Shown here piece by piece: positions 4,761 through 5,296 of a DNA stretch of 5,296 bases; within the stretch, counting starts at the first letter, position 1; each line of letters opens with the position of its first letter. The stretch is from Pseudomonadota bacterium. Lineage in GTDB: Bacteria > Pseudomonadota > Gammaproteobacteria > Steroidobacterales > Steroidobacteraceae. Where the stretch lies: contig JAKADE010000237.1 of the NCBI GenBank assembly GCA_021820785.1, positions 1 to 5,296 on the forward strand, given 5' to 3'. The position numbers and the translations under genes were made by a program. A model generated the notes under the pieces. The model was not told where the DNA came from. It worked only from the letters and a program-made list of their open reading frames with translations, and did not search any database.

Positions 4761-5296
4761 TCAGTGCGCGAGGTCGAAGAGGGTCTCGGTGCCATCGTCC
4801 CAGCCGCTCCACAGGTAATCGTTGGCTTTGCCATCGGCAATCAAGCGCAGGGCGTAATTGACCTGCTCCCTGTAGAAGGTGCAAAAGGCGCCCGTGCCGC
4901 CCATCCCCCCGTTCAGTTCGTGCGCCTCGGCCGGACAGGGCGAGCCGCAGAACTGACGGATTGCGCACTCATCGCACGGACTGAAGGCATCGACGTTCCG
5001 TCCGGTCACGGATCTGAAGGCATCCGAGGTCAATGCCGCATCGATGCCACCATCGGCCAACAAATGCCCCCCATTGAACCGGGGCAGGCCGATGAATTCA
5101 CTGCAGGGATAGAGGTTGCCGTCCGCGGACAGAGCAACGAAGGCTCGGCCGGCGCCGCAGGGCGAGATGTCGCACATCAATCGCCGCGCCGTCGGCGCCA
5201 GGATGGCGATGAGGATATTGGCGAAATTGGCCACGACGAGCTTTCTGCCGCTGTCGCGATAGAGTTCATGCGTGCGATCGATTGCGGCAAAGAACG
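4761..5296 (-). CDS. Radical SAM/SPASM peptide-modifying enzyme, C-terminal part (CbpB-like)
   Basis: The last 177 residues are visible; the frame is open to the window edge, so the start and the CxxxCxxC radical SAM domain lie beyond 5296. The visible part is a SPASM auxiliary-cluster domain. Counting from the edge, the cysteines are Cys46 (in SPCGAG), Cys64 (in DGNLYPC, 60s region), Cys107, Cys110, Cys116, Cys120 (in CDECAIRQFCGSPC) and Cys138. This fits exactly the SPASM pattern C-x(9-15)-G-x4-C, C-x2-C-x5-C-x3-C, then C, which binds two extra [4Fe-4S] clusters. The C-terminal tail YREQVNYALRLIADGKANDY is typical of peptide maturases. From memory, the CbpB family sits next to cobalamin genes and acts on a short CbpA peptide, which fits this context; anSME-type sulfatase maturases and other SPASM enzymes are the alternatives. 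It probably belongs to a transcription unit separate from the riboswitch operon, 225+ bases upstream of it. Confidence 0.85.
   Translation of the reverse strand, partial: FFAAIDRTHELYRDSGRKLVVANFANILIAILAPTARRLMCDISPCGAGRAFVALSADGNLYPCSEFIGLPRFNGGHLLADGGIDAALTSDAFRSVTGRNVDAFSPCDECAIRQFCGSPCPAEAHELNGGMGGTGAFCTFYREQVNYALRLIADGKANDYLWSGWDDGTETLFDLAH

Noticed and set aside
5232..5234. GTG at 5234 as a start of the radical SAM-like protein
   Set aside because: The frame stays open and coding-like to the window edge (residues FFAAIDRTHELYRDSG come before it), and a SPASM domain without its radical SAM domain would be incomplete.

Overview
The window is a G+C-rich stretch, probably from a proteobacterium (beta or gamma is my guess from gene content and codon use; nothing in it fixes the taxon). 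All supported genes are on the minus strand, so the biological order runs from high to low coordinates.

Right end (5296 to 4761): the C-terminal part of a radical SAM enzyme with a complete seven-cysteine SPASM motif. This architecture is typical of enzymes that modify ribosomally made peptides, and it resembles the CbpB type, which I associate with cobalamin loci. Its SAM-binding half and any upstream precursor peptide gene lie outside the window.

Middle (4760 to 3791): the stretch with little or no large coding sequence. It holds a well-preserved cobalamin riboswitch (4533-4333) with its core boxes in the right order. Downstream is a possible sequestor hairpin that buries the ribosome binding site of a 46-codon ORF (4203-4063). 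A spacer of about 270 bases follows, with a second tiny ORF (3921-3811) that has a strong Shine-Dalgarno sequence.

Left (3790 to 1): a tight gene cluster of late cobalamin biosynthesis and uptake: a small polytopic membrane protein, cobO, cbiA/cobB, bluB, and a BtuF-like cobalamin-binding protein cut by the window edge. Gaps are 25 and 15 bases, and then two 4-base overlaps, which supports one operon under the riboswitch. CbiA/CobB amidates the corrin ring a and c side chains, CobO adds the adenosyl group, BluB makes the lower ligand 5,6-dimethylbenzimidazole from FMNH2 and O2, and the membrane and binding proteins probably deal with corrinoid or precursor uptake.

The parts most worth a second look are the peptide-modifying radical SAM enzyme beside a B12-controlled operon, and the unrecognised small ORFs that directly follow the riboswitch.
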